Assembly (NCBI GenBank): GCA_023436925.1
Contig: JAEZHJ010000094.1
Location: 1-21,148 of the forward strand
Length of the DNA: 21,148 nt
DNA from: Actinomycetes bacterium
GTDB taxonomy: Bacteria; Actinomycetota; Actinomycetes; Propionibacteriales; Propionibacteriaceae
Direction of reading: 5' to 3'
This document shows positions 7,722-15,288 of the stretch, one piece after another. The notes below the pieces were generated by a model. That model saw only the letters and a list, made by a program, of their open reading frames with translations, had not been told where the DNA came from and searched no databases. How positions within the stretch are numbered: position 1 is the first letter of the stretch; each line of letters opens with the position of its first letter. A program made the translations under genes and the position numbers.

Positions 7722-8670
7722 GGCCGGCACCCCCGATCGCAGTCAGCTGGGCGATCACCGCAGCGCGCAGGTCGGACGGTTCCAGCACCATCACGTCCGG
7801 CCCGTAGGAGCAGATCTCCCCCACCAGGTCGCCGCTGACGGCGTAGTCGACCTCGTAGCCGGCGAACCCGGGCGGCAGCAGCGCGCCCGGGTCGTCGACC
7901 GGGCGGGCCCGCCGCCGCAGGGTGGGTGCCCGGTCGCCGCGGATCGCGACCACGGCGACCGCGTCCGGCGGTGACGGTTCGAGTTTGGCCAGCAACTGGT
8001 CAGGGTCGATGCGGGGCACCTCGTACCCGCCTGACCGGCCCAGCGCGGCGACGTCGGGTCCCACGCGGGCCACCTTGAACACCCGCTCGGCGCCCCGGTC
8101 GCGGTCGAACCCGAACAGGTACCAGGCGCCGCGCCGGTAGGTCATCGTCCACGGCTCGACCCGGCGGACCTGGCCGCGGTACTCGAACCGCACCGGCTGG
8201 CGGTCCACGCAGGCCTGCCACAGGGCGTCGAAGGCGGGTTCCCGCGCCCCGACCACGGCGGTCAGGCCGACCACCCGGTCCGGGTCGGGATCGACGCCGG
8301 CGGCGCGCAGCTTGGCCATCGCCGAGACCGCCTGGTCGGCCTGGGTGGCCGACTCCCAGACCCGGGAGGCCAGGCCGAGGACGGCCGCCTCCACCGGGCT
8401 GAAGTCGATCGGCGGCAACTCGAAGTCGGCCCGCCGGATCCGGTAGCCGACCTCGTCGGGGAACAGCACGTCGTTCGAGCCGGTCTCCACCGGGACCCCG
8501 AGCCGGCGCAGCTCGTCCTTGTCGCGTTCGAAGCTGCGCTCGAAGGCGGCGTCACTGAGGCCGTGGTAGCCCTCGATCACCTCACGGATATAGGCCTTGT
8601 CGACGAACCTGCGCGCCATCAACAGGCAGATCGTGAGGTTCATGATCCGCTCGGACTTGCGTTGCGCCAT
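7708..8670 (-). CDS. pafB: WYL-domain transcriptional regulator PafB
   Basis: A 320-residue paralogue of PafC with the classic start MAQRKSERIMNLTICLLMAR, a helix-turn-helix part with ERSFERDKDELRRLGVPV, and a WYL domain (PVRFEYRGQVRRVEPWTMTY, GAWYLFGFDRDRGAERVFKVAR). It partners with PafC in activating DNA-damage genes in the known actinobacterial systems. The ATG at 8670 has a GAGGAAT ribosome site 4-10 bases upstream. It is the first gene of the minus-strand run pafB-pafC-small membrane protein-tatA-tatC-kinase-helY and diverges from gluQRS. In mycobacteria pafB directly follows pafA; here gluQRS, a PAP2 gene and an FKBP gene lie between them. Confidence 0.94.
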   Translation of the reverse strand: MAQRKSERIMNLTICLLMARRFVDKAYIREVIEGYHGLSDAAFERSFERDKDELRRLGVPVETGSNDVLFPDEVGYRIRRADFELPPIDFSPVEAAVLGLASRVWESATQADQAVSAMAKLRAAGVDPDPDRVVGLTAVVGAREPAFDALWQACVDRQPVRFEYRGQVRRVEPWTMTYRRGAWYLFGFDRDRGAERVFKVARVGPDVAALGRSGGYEVPRIDPDQLLAKLEPSPPDAVAVVAIRGDRAPTLRRRARPVDDPGALLPPGFAGYEVDYAVSGDLVGEICSYGPDVMVLEPSDLRAAVIAQLTAIGGAGHGVE

Positions 8671-8783
8671 GACATTCCTCGCCGGTGGTGGGATACGTGG
8701 AGGCTAGCAGCGCCGGGGCTGGACGCGAGGCTGCGCGGCCTGACCGGCGCCGGGTGTCTGGTTGACTGGGGGCAGGAGGTGCG
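8671..8783 (+). promoter_or_regulatory. divergent intergenic region between pafB and gluQRS
   Basis: These 113 bp must hold the promoters of both the pafB run and gluQRS. At the right end an AGGAGGT ribosome site (8774-8780) lies 3 bases before the gluQRS ATG; at the left end GAGGAAT on the minus strand serves pafB. I see no convincing -35/-10 pair in either direction and no LexA-type operator. Confidence 0.45.
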
Positions 8784-9683
8784 ATGGCAGGACGATATGC
8801 GCCCAGCCCGACCTCGGCGCTGCACCTGGGCAACCTGCGCACGGCCCTGGTGGCCTGGCTGATGGCCCGCTCCACCGGGCGCCGGTTCGTGCTGCGGATC
8901 GAGGACCTCGACCAGGCCCGGGTGGCGGCGGCCGGCGCGGTCGCGGAGGGCCAGGTGGCCGACCTGGCGGCGCTGGGGATCGACTTCGACCCGCCGGCGA
9001 TGCGGCAGACCGAGCGGCTCGACGCCTATCGGGCCGCGGCCGACCTGGTCTCCGACCGGCTCTACGAGTGCTTCTGCACCCGCCGCGAGATCGCTGAGGC
9101 CGCCACAGCTCCGCACGGGGACGGGTTCCGTCCGTACCCGGGAACCTGCCGGGACCTGACCGAGGAGCAGCGCCGGGTCCGGCGCCGGGAGCGACCGCCG
9201 GCGTGGCGGATCCGGGCCGACCAGGCCTCCGAAACGATCAGCGACGTGTGGGCCGGTGAGGTCACCGGGGTGGTGGACGACTTCGTGGTGCGGCGCAACG
9301 ACGGGGTCTGGGCCTACAACTTCGCGGTGGTCGTCGACGACATCGCCCAGGGCGTCGACCAGGTGGTCCGGGGCGATGACCTGCTCTCCTCGGCGCCCCG
9401 GCAGGCCTGGCTCACCCGGCTGCTGGGCGGGATCCCGCCGCAGTACGGGCACGTGCCGCTGGCGATGGGGCCGACCGGCGTCCGGCTGGCGAAGCGGGAC
9501 GGCGCGGTGACGCTGGCCGACCTGGCTGCGCTCGGCGTCGGCCCCGACCAGGTGCTCTCGATCCTGGCGGCCAGTCTCGACCTCGCAGCCCCCGGCCAGC
9601 CGGTGACGACGGCCGGCCTGCTGGAGCGGTGGGACCCGGCGCTACTGCCGCGGCGCCCCTGGGTCGTCGGCGTCCTCGGCTGA
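8784..9683 (+). CDS. gluQRS: glutamyl-Q tRNA(Asp) synthetase
   Basis: A 299-residue truncated relative of glutamyl-tRNA synthetase without an anticodon-binding domain. GluQRS attaches glutamate to the queuosine base at position 34 of tRNA(Asp). Visible features are the class I signature as HLGN (residues 14-17, after GRYAPSPTSALHLG), the RIEDLD motif (38-43), a zinc site C96-x-C98 with Y118-x3-C122 (CFC and YPGTC), and a KMSKS-like loop LAKRDGAVTL. Full glutamyl-tRNA synthetases are much longer, so this is not GltX. The ATG at 8784 follows a near-perfect AGGAGGT site at a short 3-base spacing. It is the only complete plus-strand gene, and its last 42 bases overlap the 3' end of the PAP2 gene on the other strand. 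Confidence 0.93.
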   Translation: MAGRYAPSPTSALHLGNLRTALVAWLMARSTGRRFVLRIEDLDQARVAAAGAVAEGQVADLAALGIDFDPPAMRQTERLDAYRAAADLVSDRLYECFCTRREIAEAATAPHGDGFRPYPGTCRDLTEEQRRVRRRERPPAWRIRADQASETISDVWAGEVTGVVDDFVVRRNDGVWAYNFAVVVDDIAQGVDQVVRGDDLLSSAPRQAWLTRLLGGIPPQYGHVPLAMGPTGVRLAKRDGAVTLADLAALGVGPDQVLSILAASLDLAAPGQPVTTAGLLERWDPALLPRRPWVVGVLG

Positions 9684-10379
9684 CTCCCCGGGCAGCCCCG
9701 CGGCTTCCGACTCGCCGGCGATCGCCGGTGGCGGCAGCGACCGGGGCAGCAGCCGCAGGCTGAACCCGGCCCAGCACAGCACCGCGACCCCGGCGCCGAC
9801 CAGCAACCCCCCGACCGTATCGGTCAGCCAGTGCGCGCCCAGGTAGGTGCGGCTGAGCGCCATCAGCACGGCGTACAGCGCCCCGGCGATCCAGACCCAC
9901 AGCCGGGGCAGGATGACGCCGAGCGCGACCGCCATGGTCGCGGCGTTGGCGGTGTGGCCGGAGGGGAAGGACCCCCGGTCGGCGGTGACCAGCATGTCCT
10001 CGGGCCGGGCCCGGTCGAAGACCGCCTTCAGCACCTGCACGACCAGGGCGCTGGCCACCGAGGCGACCAGGAAGAAGGCGGCGGCCCAGCGACCGCGGAA
10101 CCGGTACAGCAGCGCGGTGACCGCCAGCGGCACGACGAAGATGCCCACCACGTGGCCGCCCAGCCAGTCGAGCCCGCGCGCCAGGGTGCTCCACGGCTCA
10201 CCGCGCAGGCCGAGCGCGAGCGTCATCCAGCGCTCATCGAGGGCAGGGCTGGAGCGGGCGACGAGCAGGCCGACCACTCCGGTGAGCAGGACGGCGAGGG
10301 TGCCGATGCCGAGCAGCAGCGGGCGGGCGGGCGGACGGGGCCCCTGGGCGACTACCGCCGGGAGCGGCCCGTCCGTCAT
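9642..10379 (-). CDS. PAP2-family membrane phosphatase
   Basis: A 245-residue integral membrane protein with several hydrophobic helices and all three motifs of the PAP2 phosphatase family: KAVFDRARP (118-126, pattern KX6RP), SFPSGH (137-142) and SRTYLGAHWLTD (176-187, pattern SRX5HX3D). Such enzymes dephosphorylate phosphatidic acid, undecaprenyl pyrophosphate or related lipid phosphates at the outer face of the membrane; which one cannot be said. The ATG at 10379 lies 11 bp after the FKBP lipoprotein stop, so it is the last gene of the minus-strand run coming from pafA. The C-terminal ~25 residues are acidic and disordered (SEAAGLPGESAEDADD) and their last codons lie opposite the end of gluQRS. 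Confidence 0.9.
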   Translation of the reverse strand: MTDGPLPAVVAQGPRPPARPLLLGIGTLAVLLTGVVGLLVARSSPALDERWMTLALGLRGEPWSTLARGLDWLGGHVVGIFVVPLAVTALLYRFRGRWAAAFFLVASVASALVVQVLKAVFDRARPEDMLVTADRGSFPSGHTANAATMAVALGVILPRLWVWIAGALYAVLMALSRTYLGAHWLTDTVGGLLVGAGVAVLCWAGFSLRLLPRSLPPPAIAGESEAAGLPGESAEDADDPGAPRQ

Positions 10380-10390
10380 CAGCCCACCGG

Positions 10391-11437
10391 TCAGGCGGAG
10401 TGGGCGAAGAGGATGTCGACCACGTAGACCACCGTGTCACCCTTCTCCACGGCCGGCTTGCCCGAACCCTCCGGGTAGCCGTCGGCGGGCGGCAGCACGA
10501 GCAGCACGCGCGAGCCGACGCGCTTGCCTTCCAGACCCTTCTTCCAGCCGGGCAGCAGGTCGGCCAGCGCGCCCGAGGTCGGGGTCTCGAAGCCGTCGTC
10601 GAAGACCTCGCCGGTCTTCCACGACACCCCGACGTAGCGGGCCAGGATGGTGTCCTCGGCCTCGACCTTGCGGCCGGTGCCCTTGATCAGCGTCTCGGAG
10701 GCCATCCGCTTGGGGGCGTCCGACTTCGGGATGGTGATCGTCGGCTTGCCGTTCCCGGCGCTCACCGTCGGCAGGCCGGACGGCGGGGTCACCGCGTCGC
10801 CGGAGGCCTCGGTGCGCGAGACGTCGATGATGTCGACGACGAACAGCAGGGTGTCGAACAGCTCGTAGCCCTCGGGGGCGTAGCTCGGGTCCATCTGGTA
10901 CGCCTGGTCGTAGCCGTCCTCGCCAGGGATGGCGAGCAGCACCCGGCTGCCGGGCTGCTGGCCGGTCAGGCCCTTCTGGAAGCCGGGGATCACGCCGGTC
11001 AGCGCGAAGGTGATCGGCTGCTCGTCGGAGTAGGACTCGTCGAAGGTCTCGCCGGTGCGGGCGTTGATGCCCTCGTAGTGAATGGTCACGTACCCCTCGG
11101 CGTCAGCCTTGGGACCGGAGCCCTTCTCCAGCACCCTGGACCGGGATTCGTCGATCCGGAACGGCTTGTCGAACTTCACCTTGGGAGACTCCAGCCGCTC
11201 TCCGGTCACCGTGATCCCGTCCAGCGAGTTCGAGGCCGCGATGGTGGGCGTCGGGGTCGGCGTCGGGGTCGGCGAGGCCGTCGGCGAGGTGGACGGGCTC
11301 GGGGAGCCGGACGGCGACGCGGTGGCTGGGTCGGTGGGGGCTGACGAGCAGGCCGTCAGGACGGCGGCGGCAGCGACAGCGATCAGGACGCGGGCAGGGC
11401 GAAGCACGACTCTGACGATACCGTGAGGCTTCCTCAC
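10391..11437 (-). CDS. lipoprotein with two FKBP-type peptidyl-prolyl isomerase domains
   Basis: A 348-residue exported protein. The signal peptide ends in a lipobox LTAC with the lipidated cysteine at residue 30, followed by a Ser/Pro/Thr linker including a PT repeat. Two FKBP domains follow: about 95-205 (YVTIHYEGINARTGETFD, VIPGFQKGLTGQQPGSRV) and about 245-345 (TILARYVGVSWKTGEVFD, LLPGWKKGLEGKRVGSRV). It should catalyse proline isomerisation or act as a chaperone for exported proteins on the outer membrane face. The GTG at 11437 overlaps the pafA stop by 4 bases (GTGA); a second GTG at 11407 would give a shorter 19-residue signal but has no ribosome site. An FKBP gene next to pafA is a recurrent actinobacterial arrangement. 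The second domain seems less canonical and may have lost activity; that is inference. Confidence 0.93.
   Translation of the reverse strand: MRKPHGIVRVVLRPARVLIAVAAAAVLTACSSAPTDPATASPSGSPSPSTSPTASPTPTPTPTPTIAASNSLDGITVTGERLESPKVKFDKPFRIDESRSRVLEKGSGPKADAEGYVTIHYEGINARTGETFDESYSDEQPITFALTGVIPGFQKGLTGQQPGSRVLLAIPGEDGYDQAYQMDPSYAPEGYELFDTLLFVVDIIDVSRTEASGDAVTPPSGLPTVSAGNGKPTITIPKSDAPKRMASETLIKGTGRKVEAEDTILARYVGVSWKTGEVFDDGFETPTSGALADLLPGWKKGLEGKRVGSRVLLVLPPADGYPEGSGKPAVEKGDTVVYVVDILFAHSA
11248..11271 (-). repeat. 12-bp tandem repeat coding the Pro-Thr linker
   Basis: The unit GCGTCGGGGTCG occurs twice in direct succession (11248-11259 and 11260-11271) and encodes the PTPTPTPT stretch of the FKBP lipoprotein linker on the minus strand. 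Such repeats change length easily by slippage, here in multiples of codons. Confidence 0.7.
11423..11437 (-). promoter_or_regulatory. hairpin covering the pafA stop / FKBP start
   Basis: GTGAGG (11423-11428), a 3-base loop, and CCTCAC (11432-11437) form a perfect 6-bp stem that contains both the GTG start codon of the FKBP gene and the overlapping TGA stop of pafA. Folded RNA would hide the start, so translation would depend on ribosomes arriving from pafA. The regulatory role is inferred. Confidence 0.35.
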
Positions 11438-12783
11438 CGGGCGAACCGGACCGCCTCCAGCTCGGCCAGCAGCTCCTCGACGGCCGGCCAGTCGGCCCGG
11501 CGCGGATCGGTGAGCTCGAGGCTGCGGTCGCGGTCGTCGGGACCGGGCCAGTCGTGGACGGTGAACCGCACCCAGTCGACGCTGTAGGAGACCCCCGCGG
11601 CGCGGGCTGCGCTGATCAGCCGGGAGCGGGCCCGGGCGCGGGTGTCGCCAGGCGGTGCGGCGAGGGCGGCGGTGACCCGGCCGGGGTCGCTCAGCCGACG
11701 GACGGCGCCGCCCTGCTCAAGCTTGGTGAACAGCCCGGCCGGCCCCAGCTCGTGGAAGGCCAGGTCGATAGCGGCCAGCCGTGGGTCGTCCGGTGCCAGG
11801 CGGTGCCGGCGCCGGTAGTCGGCCAGCAGTCGCCGCTTGGCGGCCCATTCCACGGTGTCGGCGATGTCGTCGGGCCGGCCCTGCGCCAGCGCGTCCAGCA
11901 CCCGCTGCCACTCGGCGACGACCTCGGCCTGCTCGGGGAAGGCCTCCCCCACCGCGTCGGCGTAGGCCCGCTGCACCGCGACGGCCGTGATCGTGCCGCC
12001 GGCGGCCAGCTCCAGCAGCGCCAGTGGGTCGCGGGCGACCATCGGCAGCGCGCCGAGCGGGTCGGCCAGCCGGAGCTGCTCGAACCGGTGGCCGGCTTCC
12101 ACCAGCCGCAGGACGAGCTCGGTACTGGCGAGTCGCAGCCAGGCGGTGGTCTCGCTCAGGTTGGAGTCGCCGGCCAGGACGTGGAGCCGACGGAACCGGG
12201 CCGGGTCGGCCAGTGGCTCGTCCCGACTGTTGACCAGCGGCCGGGACCGGGTGGTGGTGGCGGAGAAGGCCTCGTGCAGGTGGTCGGCACGCTGGCTGAT
12301 CCGGAACTCTCCCCGCGACAGGCTGCCGTTGCCGCTGGTGAGCTGGCGGGTCACCAGGAAGCCGGTGAGGGCCTCGGCGAACCGGTCCGGATCGCTGGCG
12401 CGCTCGACCAGGTAGTTCTCGTGGCTGCCGTAGGAGTTGCCGTAGGAGTCGGTGTTGTTCTTGAACAGCCGCAGCCGCACCGACGTGCCGGCCTGCGCGG
12501 CCGCCGCCACGGCCCGGTCGGCCAGGTCGAGCATCAACTCATCACCGGCGCGTCCGGCGACCACGGCATCCACGACGGTGGCGCACTCCGGGGTGGCGTA
12601 CTCCGGGTGGGCGCCGACGTCCAGGTACAACCGTCCACCGGCGGCCAGGAAGACGTTCGAGGAGCGGTACTCCCGCTCCAGCGGGGCGAACAGCAGTTGC
12701 GCGGCCTCGCTGGATCCCAGCCGGCCCCGCGCCGAGCGGCCGAGCAGCCCGTACTCGGTCTCCAGGCCGATCACCCGCTCCAC
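11434..12783 (-). CDS. pafA: Pup-protein ligase PafA
   Basis: A 449-residue carboxylate-amine ligase that joins the C-terminal glutamate of Pup to lysines of target proteins. The start MERVIGLETEYG holds the Mg/ATP-binding glutamates (E8, E10), and the catalytic-base aspartate is D55 in RLYLDVGAHPEYATPEC. Further signatures are LFKNNTDSYGNSYGSHENYL, SATTTRSRPLVNSRDEP and HVLAGDSNLSETT. The homologous deamidase/depupylase Dop is excluded because the long Dop loop after the N-terminus is absent, and SSNVFL and LFKNNTDS are of the PafA type. The GTG at 12783 aligns with the usual family start and lies 7 bp after the rluB stop. pup, dop and prcBA, which commonly precede pafA, are not here; rluB precedes it instead. 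Confidence 0.93.
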   Translation of the reverse strand: MERVIGLETEYGLLGRSARGRLGSSEAAQLLFAPLEREYRSSNVFLAAGGRLYLDVGAHPEYATPECATVVDAVVAGRAGDELMLDLADRAVAAAAQAGTSVRLRLFKNNTDSYGNSYGSHENYLVERASDPDRFAEALTGFLVTRQLTSGNGSLSRGEFRISQRADHLHEAFSATTTRSRPLVNSRDEPLADPARFRRLHVLAGDSNLSETTAWLRLASTELVLRLVEAGHRFEQLRLADPLGALPMVARDPLALLELAAGGTITAVAVQRAYADAVGEAFPEQAEVVAEWQRVLDALAQGRPDDIADTVEWAAKRRLLADYRRRHRLAPDDPRLAAIDLAFHELGPAGLFTKLEQGGAVRRLSDPGRVTAALAAPPGDTRARARSRLISAARAAGVSYSVDWVRFTVHDWPGPDDRDRSLELTDPRRADWPAVEELLAELEAVRFAR

Positions 12784-12790
12784 GACGCGC

Positions 12791-13528
12791 CTACAGCTTG
12801 GCGGCGTCCAGCAGCGCGCCCAGTTCCTCCCGGGTGAGGTCGCGCACCTCCCCCGACTTCAGCCGGCCCAGCCGGATCGGGCCGAACGCGGTGCGCGACA
12901 ACTGGCGGACGGGGAACCCGACGGCATCGAAGAGCCGGCGGACGATCCGGTTGCGGCCGGAGTGCAGCGTGATCTCGACCATCGTGCGGTCGCGCTCGCG
13001 CGCGATGATCCGCACCTTGTCGGGCCGGATCGGGCCGTCCTCCAGGGTGATGCCGCGCCGGATCCGGGCCAGGGTGGCGTGCTCCATGGCGCCCTCGACG
13101 ACCGCGACGTAGGTCTTGCGGATCTCGTAGGACGGGTGGCTCATCCGCTGGGCGAACTCGCCGTCGTTGGTGAGCAGGATCAGTCCCTCGGTATCGGCGT
13201 CCAGCCGGCCGACGTGGAACAGCCGCTCACCGCGGCGCTGCACGAACTCGGCCAGGGTGCGCCGGCCCCGGTCGTCCTCCATCGCCGACAGCACGCCACG
13301 CGGCTTGTTCAGCACGACGTAGGAATGGCTGCGCTCCGGCGGGATGCGGGCACCGTCCACCCGGATCACGTCCCGGGCCGGGTCGACCCGGGTACCCAGC
13401 TCCCGGACCACCTGGCCGTTGACCTCGACCCGGCCGCGGGCGATCAGGTCCTCGCTGGCCCGGCGGGAGGCGACTCCGGCCCGCGCCAGCACCTTCTGCA
13501 GCCGGACGCCCTCCTCCTGCCCGGTCAT
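12791..13528 (-). CDS. rluB: 23S rRNA pseudouridine synthase, RluB/RsuA family
   Basis: A 245-residue enzyme with an N-terminal S4 RNA-binding domain (VRLQKVLARAGVASRRASEDLI, residues 8-29, through GRVEVNGQVV) and an RsuA-type synthase domain. The catalytic aspartate is D110 in GRLDADTEGLILLTND; a second conserved stretch is ITLHSGRNRIVRRLFDAVGFPV. RluB-type enzymes modify 23S rRNA near position 2605; the exact site here is inferred from family placement. The ATG at 13528 overlaps the scpB stop (ATGA), the normal arrangement in actinobacteria, where scpB and rluB are neighbours. In many relatives cmk and der follow, but here pafA does. Confidence 0.92.
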   Translation of the reverse strand: MTGQEEGVRLQKVLARAGVASRRASEDLIARGRVEVNGQVVRELGTRVDPARDVIRVDGARIPPERSHSYVVLNKPRGVLSAMEDDRGRRTLAEFVQRRGERLFHVGRLDADTEGLILLTNDGEFAQRMSHPSYEIRKTYVAVVEGAMEHATLARIRRGITLEDGPIRPDKVRIIARERDRTMVEITLHSGRNRIVRRLFDAVGFPVRQLSRTAFGPIRLGRLKSGEVRDLTREELGALLDAAKL

Positions 13529-14139
13529 GCCGGCTCCTCGTCCAGCGCCTCGGCCGGCTCGGCGAGCCCGGCCAGTTCGGCCTCCAGCGCCGAGGCGTCC
13601 GGCAGGTTCGGGGCGAGGGCGGGCAGCTCGTCGAGACTGGTCAGCCCCATCCGCTCCAGGAAGGTGTTCGTGGTGGCGAACAGCCGGGCTCCGGTCTCCG
13701 GGTCCCGGCCGACCTCCTCGATCAGGTCGCGGGTGGCCAGGGTGCGGATCACGCCGTCCACGTTCACCCCGCGCACGGCCGCCACCCGGCCGCGCGAGAT
13801 CGGCTGCAGGTAGGCGATCACTGCCAGTGTCTCCAGCGCGGCCTGCGAGAGCCGTCCGGGCTGGCCGTCCAGCAGCCAGGCGCCGATCAGGTCGGCGTGC
13901 TCGGGGCGGGTGTAGTAGCGCCAGCCGGCGCCCACCCGGCGCAGCTCGAAGCCGCGTCCGGTGGAGTCGTAGAACTGGGCCAGCCGCTCCAGGGCGGCGG
14001 TCACGACCGGGACGGGGGCGTCCACGGCGCGGGCCAGCTCCTCGGCCGGCATCGGCTCGGTCGCCATCAACAGCAGGGCCTCGAGCGGGGCGGCCAGGAT
14101 GTCCGGATCCCACTCCAGGTCGGGGATCTGGTCAGTCAT
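13525..14139 (-). CDS. scpB: segregation and condensation protein ScpB
   Basis: A 204-residue protein with two winged-helix domains (LEALLLMATEPMPAEELARAVDAP, and SQAALETLAVIAYLQPISRGRVAAVRGVNVDGVIRTL), the diagnostic ScpB build. ScpB dimers bind the kleisin ScpA and regulate the SMC complex that compacts and separates the chromosome. The ATG at 14139 overlaps the end of scpA by 8 bases, and the stop overlaps the rluB start by 4, so scpA, scpB and rluB are translationally linked. The last ~45 residues are Ala/Glu-rich, probably disordered. No smc gene is in the window. Confidence 0.94.
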   Translation of the reverse strand: MTDQIPDLEWDPDILAAPLEALLLMATEPMPAEELARAVDAPVPVVTAALERLAQFYDSTGRGFELRRVGAGWRYYTRPEHADLIGAWLLDGQPGRLSQAALETLAVIAYLQPISRGRVAAVRGVNVDGVIRTLATRDLIEEVGRDPETGARLFATTNTFLERMGLTSLDELPALAPNLPDASALEAELAGLAEPAEALDEEPA

Positions 14140-14980
14140 CGGCTGCTACCTCCGTCGCGTTCTGGTCCGGCTCCTGGTCGAAGTCGGCACCGATCCGGTC
14201 GCCCACCTCTCCCCCGAGCCAGCGGATGTTCAGTTCGGCGAGCGGGGCGAGTTGCTCGAAGGCGACCGCCTGCTCACGGTACAGCTCCAGCAGGGCCAGG
14301 AAGCGCGCCACCACGACGAGCCGGTCGCCGGCGGCGTCGGCGGTGAGGGCCCGGAAGGACAGCGTAGAGTGCTCCCGCAGCCGGGAGACCAAGACCTCGG
14401 CCTGCTCCCGGACGCTGACGCGCGGCACGTGCAGGTGCGCCAGCGACACCTCGACCGGCGGGCGCGGCGCGAGCGCGCGACCGGCCAGCAGCGCCAGCTG
14501 GTCGGCCATCCCGGTCAGGTCCACCTCGGGCAGCAGCCGGGCGAAGTGCTCCTCCAGGCCGCCGGGCCGCGGCTGCCGGCGGTCCTGCACCGCGAGGGTG
14601 TCGTTGATCCACGCGGCCACGAGCTTGAACGCCCGGTACTGCAGCAGCCGGGCGAACAACAGGTCGCGGGCCTCCAGCAGGGCGAGGTCCTCCTCGTCGT
14701 CCACCTCGCCCTGCGGCAGCAGCCGGGCCGCCTTGAGGTCGAGCAGGGTGGCGCCGACGACGATGAACTGGCTGGTCTCGTTGAGGTCCCACTCCTGGCT
14801 GTCCTGGGCGCGGCGCAGGTGGGCGATGAACTCGTCGGTCACCTGGGAGAGCGCGACCTCGGTGATGTCCAGCTTGTGCTTGCCGATCAGCTGCAGCAGC
14901 AGGTCGAACGGGCCGGAGAAGTTGGTCAGGTGGACGGTGAACCCGCTGGACTCGGCGAGTTCCTCCCCGGTGATGGTCAC
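14132..14980 (-). CDS. scpA: segregation and condensation protein ScpA (kleisin)
   Basis: A 282-residue kleisin. The N-terminal signature FTVHLTNFSGPFDLLLQLI then KHKLDITEVALSQVTDEF is that of ScpA, followed by LNETSQFIVVGATLLDLKAARLLP; the C-terminal winged helix (LNIRWLGGE region) binds the SMC head. It bridges the SMC dimer with ScpB in the condensin complex. The GTG at 14980 overlaps the stop of the upstream small gene by 4 bases (GTGA). It is in the order parA-small gene-scpA-scpB-rluB, conserved in many actinobacteria. Confidence 0.94.
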   Translation of the reverse strand: MTITGEELAESSGFTVHLTNFSGPFDLLLQLIGKHKLDITEVALSQVTDEFIAHLRRAQDSQEWDLNETSQFIVVGATLLDLKAARLLPQGEVDDEEDLALLEARDLLFARLLQYRAFKLVAAWINDTLAVQDRRQPRPGGLEEHFARLLPEVDLTGMADQLALLAGRALAPRPPVEVSLAHLHVPRVSVREQAEVLVSRLREHSTLSFRALTADAAGDRLVVVARFLALLELYREQAVAFEQLAPLAELNIRWLGGEVGDRIGADFDQEPDQNATEVAADD

Positions 14981-15288
14981 TGTTCGGTGAGGGCGCGGAC
15001 CAGGTCGGAGTCGCCACCCCTGGCCTCGAGCTCGGCCATCACCAGGCCGAGCGCCGTCCGGACGATCCGGCCGCGGTCGACGGCCAGGCCGTGCTCGGCG
15101 CGCAGCCGCAGCCGGGCGTGCTCCAGGGCGAGCAGTTCGGCGCTGCTGACGTAGACGGTGATCTTCTCGTCGTGCCGGACGCGTCCGGTCGCCACCGCCT
15201 CCTGGCTGCCGTTCTGCTCCTCGACCGCCTCCTGGGTGGTGGGCCGGAAGAGCTCGGCCGCCCCGGGCAGGCCTACGCGCCGGGGCAT
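14977..15288 (-). CDS. small conserved actinobacterial protein, possible ribbon-helix-helix partner of the ParA-like ATPase
   Basis: A 103-residue protein with a polar, flexible N-terminus (MPRRVGLPGAAELFRPTT, EEQNGSQEA) and a C-terminal module DEKITVYVSSAELLALEHARL followed by HGLAVDRGRIVRTALGLVMAEL. One strand then two helices with an RGRIVRTALG turn is what a ribbon-helix-helix DNA-binding domain looks like, but this is my structural reading, not a recognised match. The ATG at 15288 lies 16 bases inside the end of the parA-like gene, and its stop overlaps the scpA start, so it is locked into that operon. I recall an uncharacterised gene in this place in other actinobacteria. It may act as the DNA-binding partner of the ParA-like ATPase; this is a hypothesis. 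Confidence 0.75.
   Translation of the reverse strand: MPRRVGLPGAAELFRPTTQEAVEEQNGSQEAVATGRVRHDEKITVYVSSAELLALEHARLRLRAEHGLAVDRGRIVRTALGLVMAELEARGGDSDLVRALTEQ

Noticed and set aside
6186..7838. A 550-codon plus-strand open frame opposite tatC, tatA and pafC
   Set aside because: Antisense shadow of Arg- and Gly-rich composition crossing several real genes and intergenic gaps.
11434..12783. Dop (Pup deamidase) in place of PafA
   Set aside because: The Dop-specific N-terminal loop is missing and the SSNVFL, LFKNNTDS and SATT-RSRP stretches are of the PafA type.
13344..14990. A 548-codon plus-strand open frame opposite rluB, scpB and scpA
   Set aside because: Ser/Arg-rich shadow translation without any recognisable domain; the minus-strand genes there are certain.
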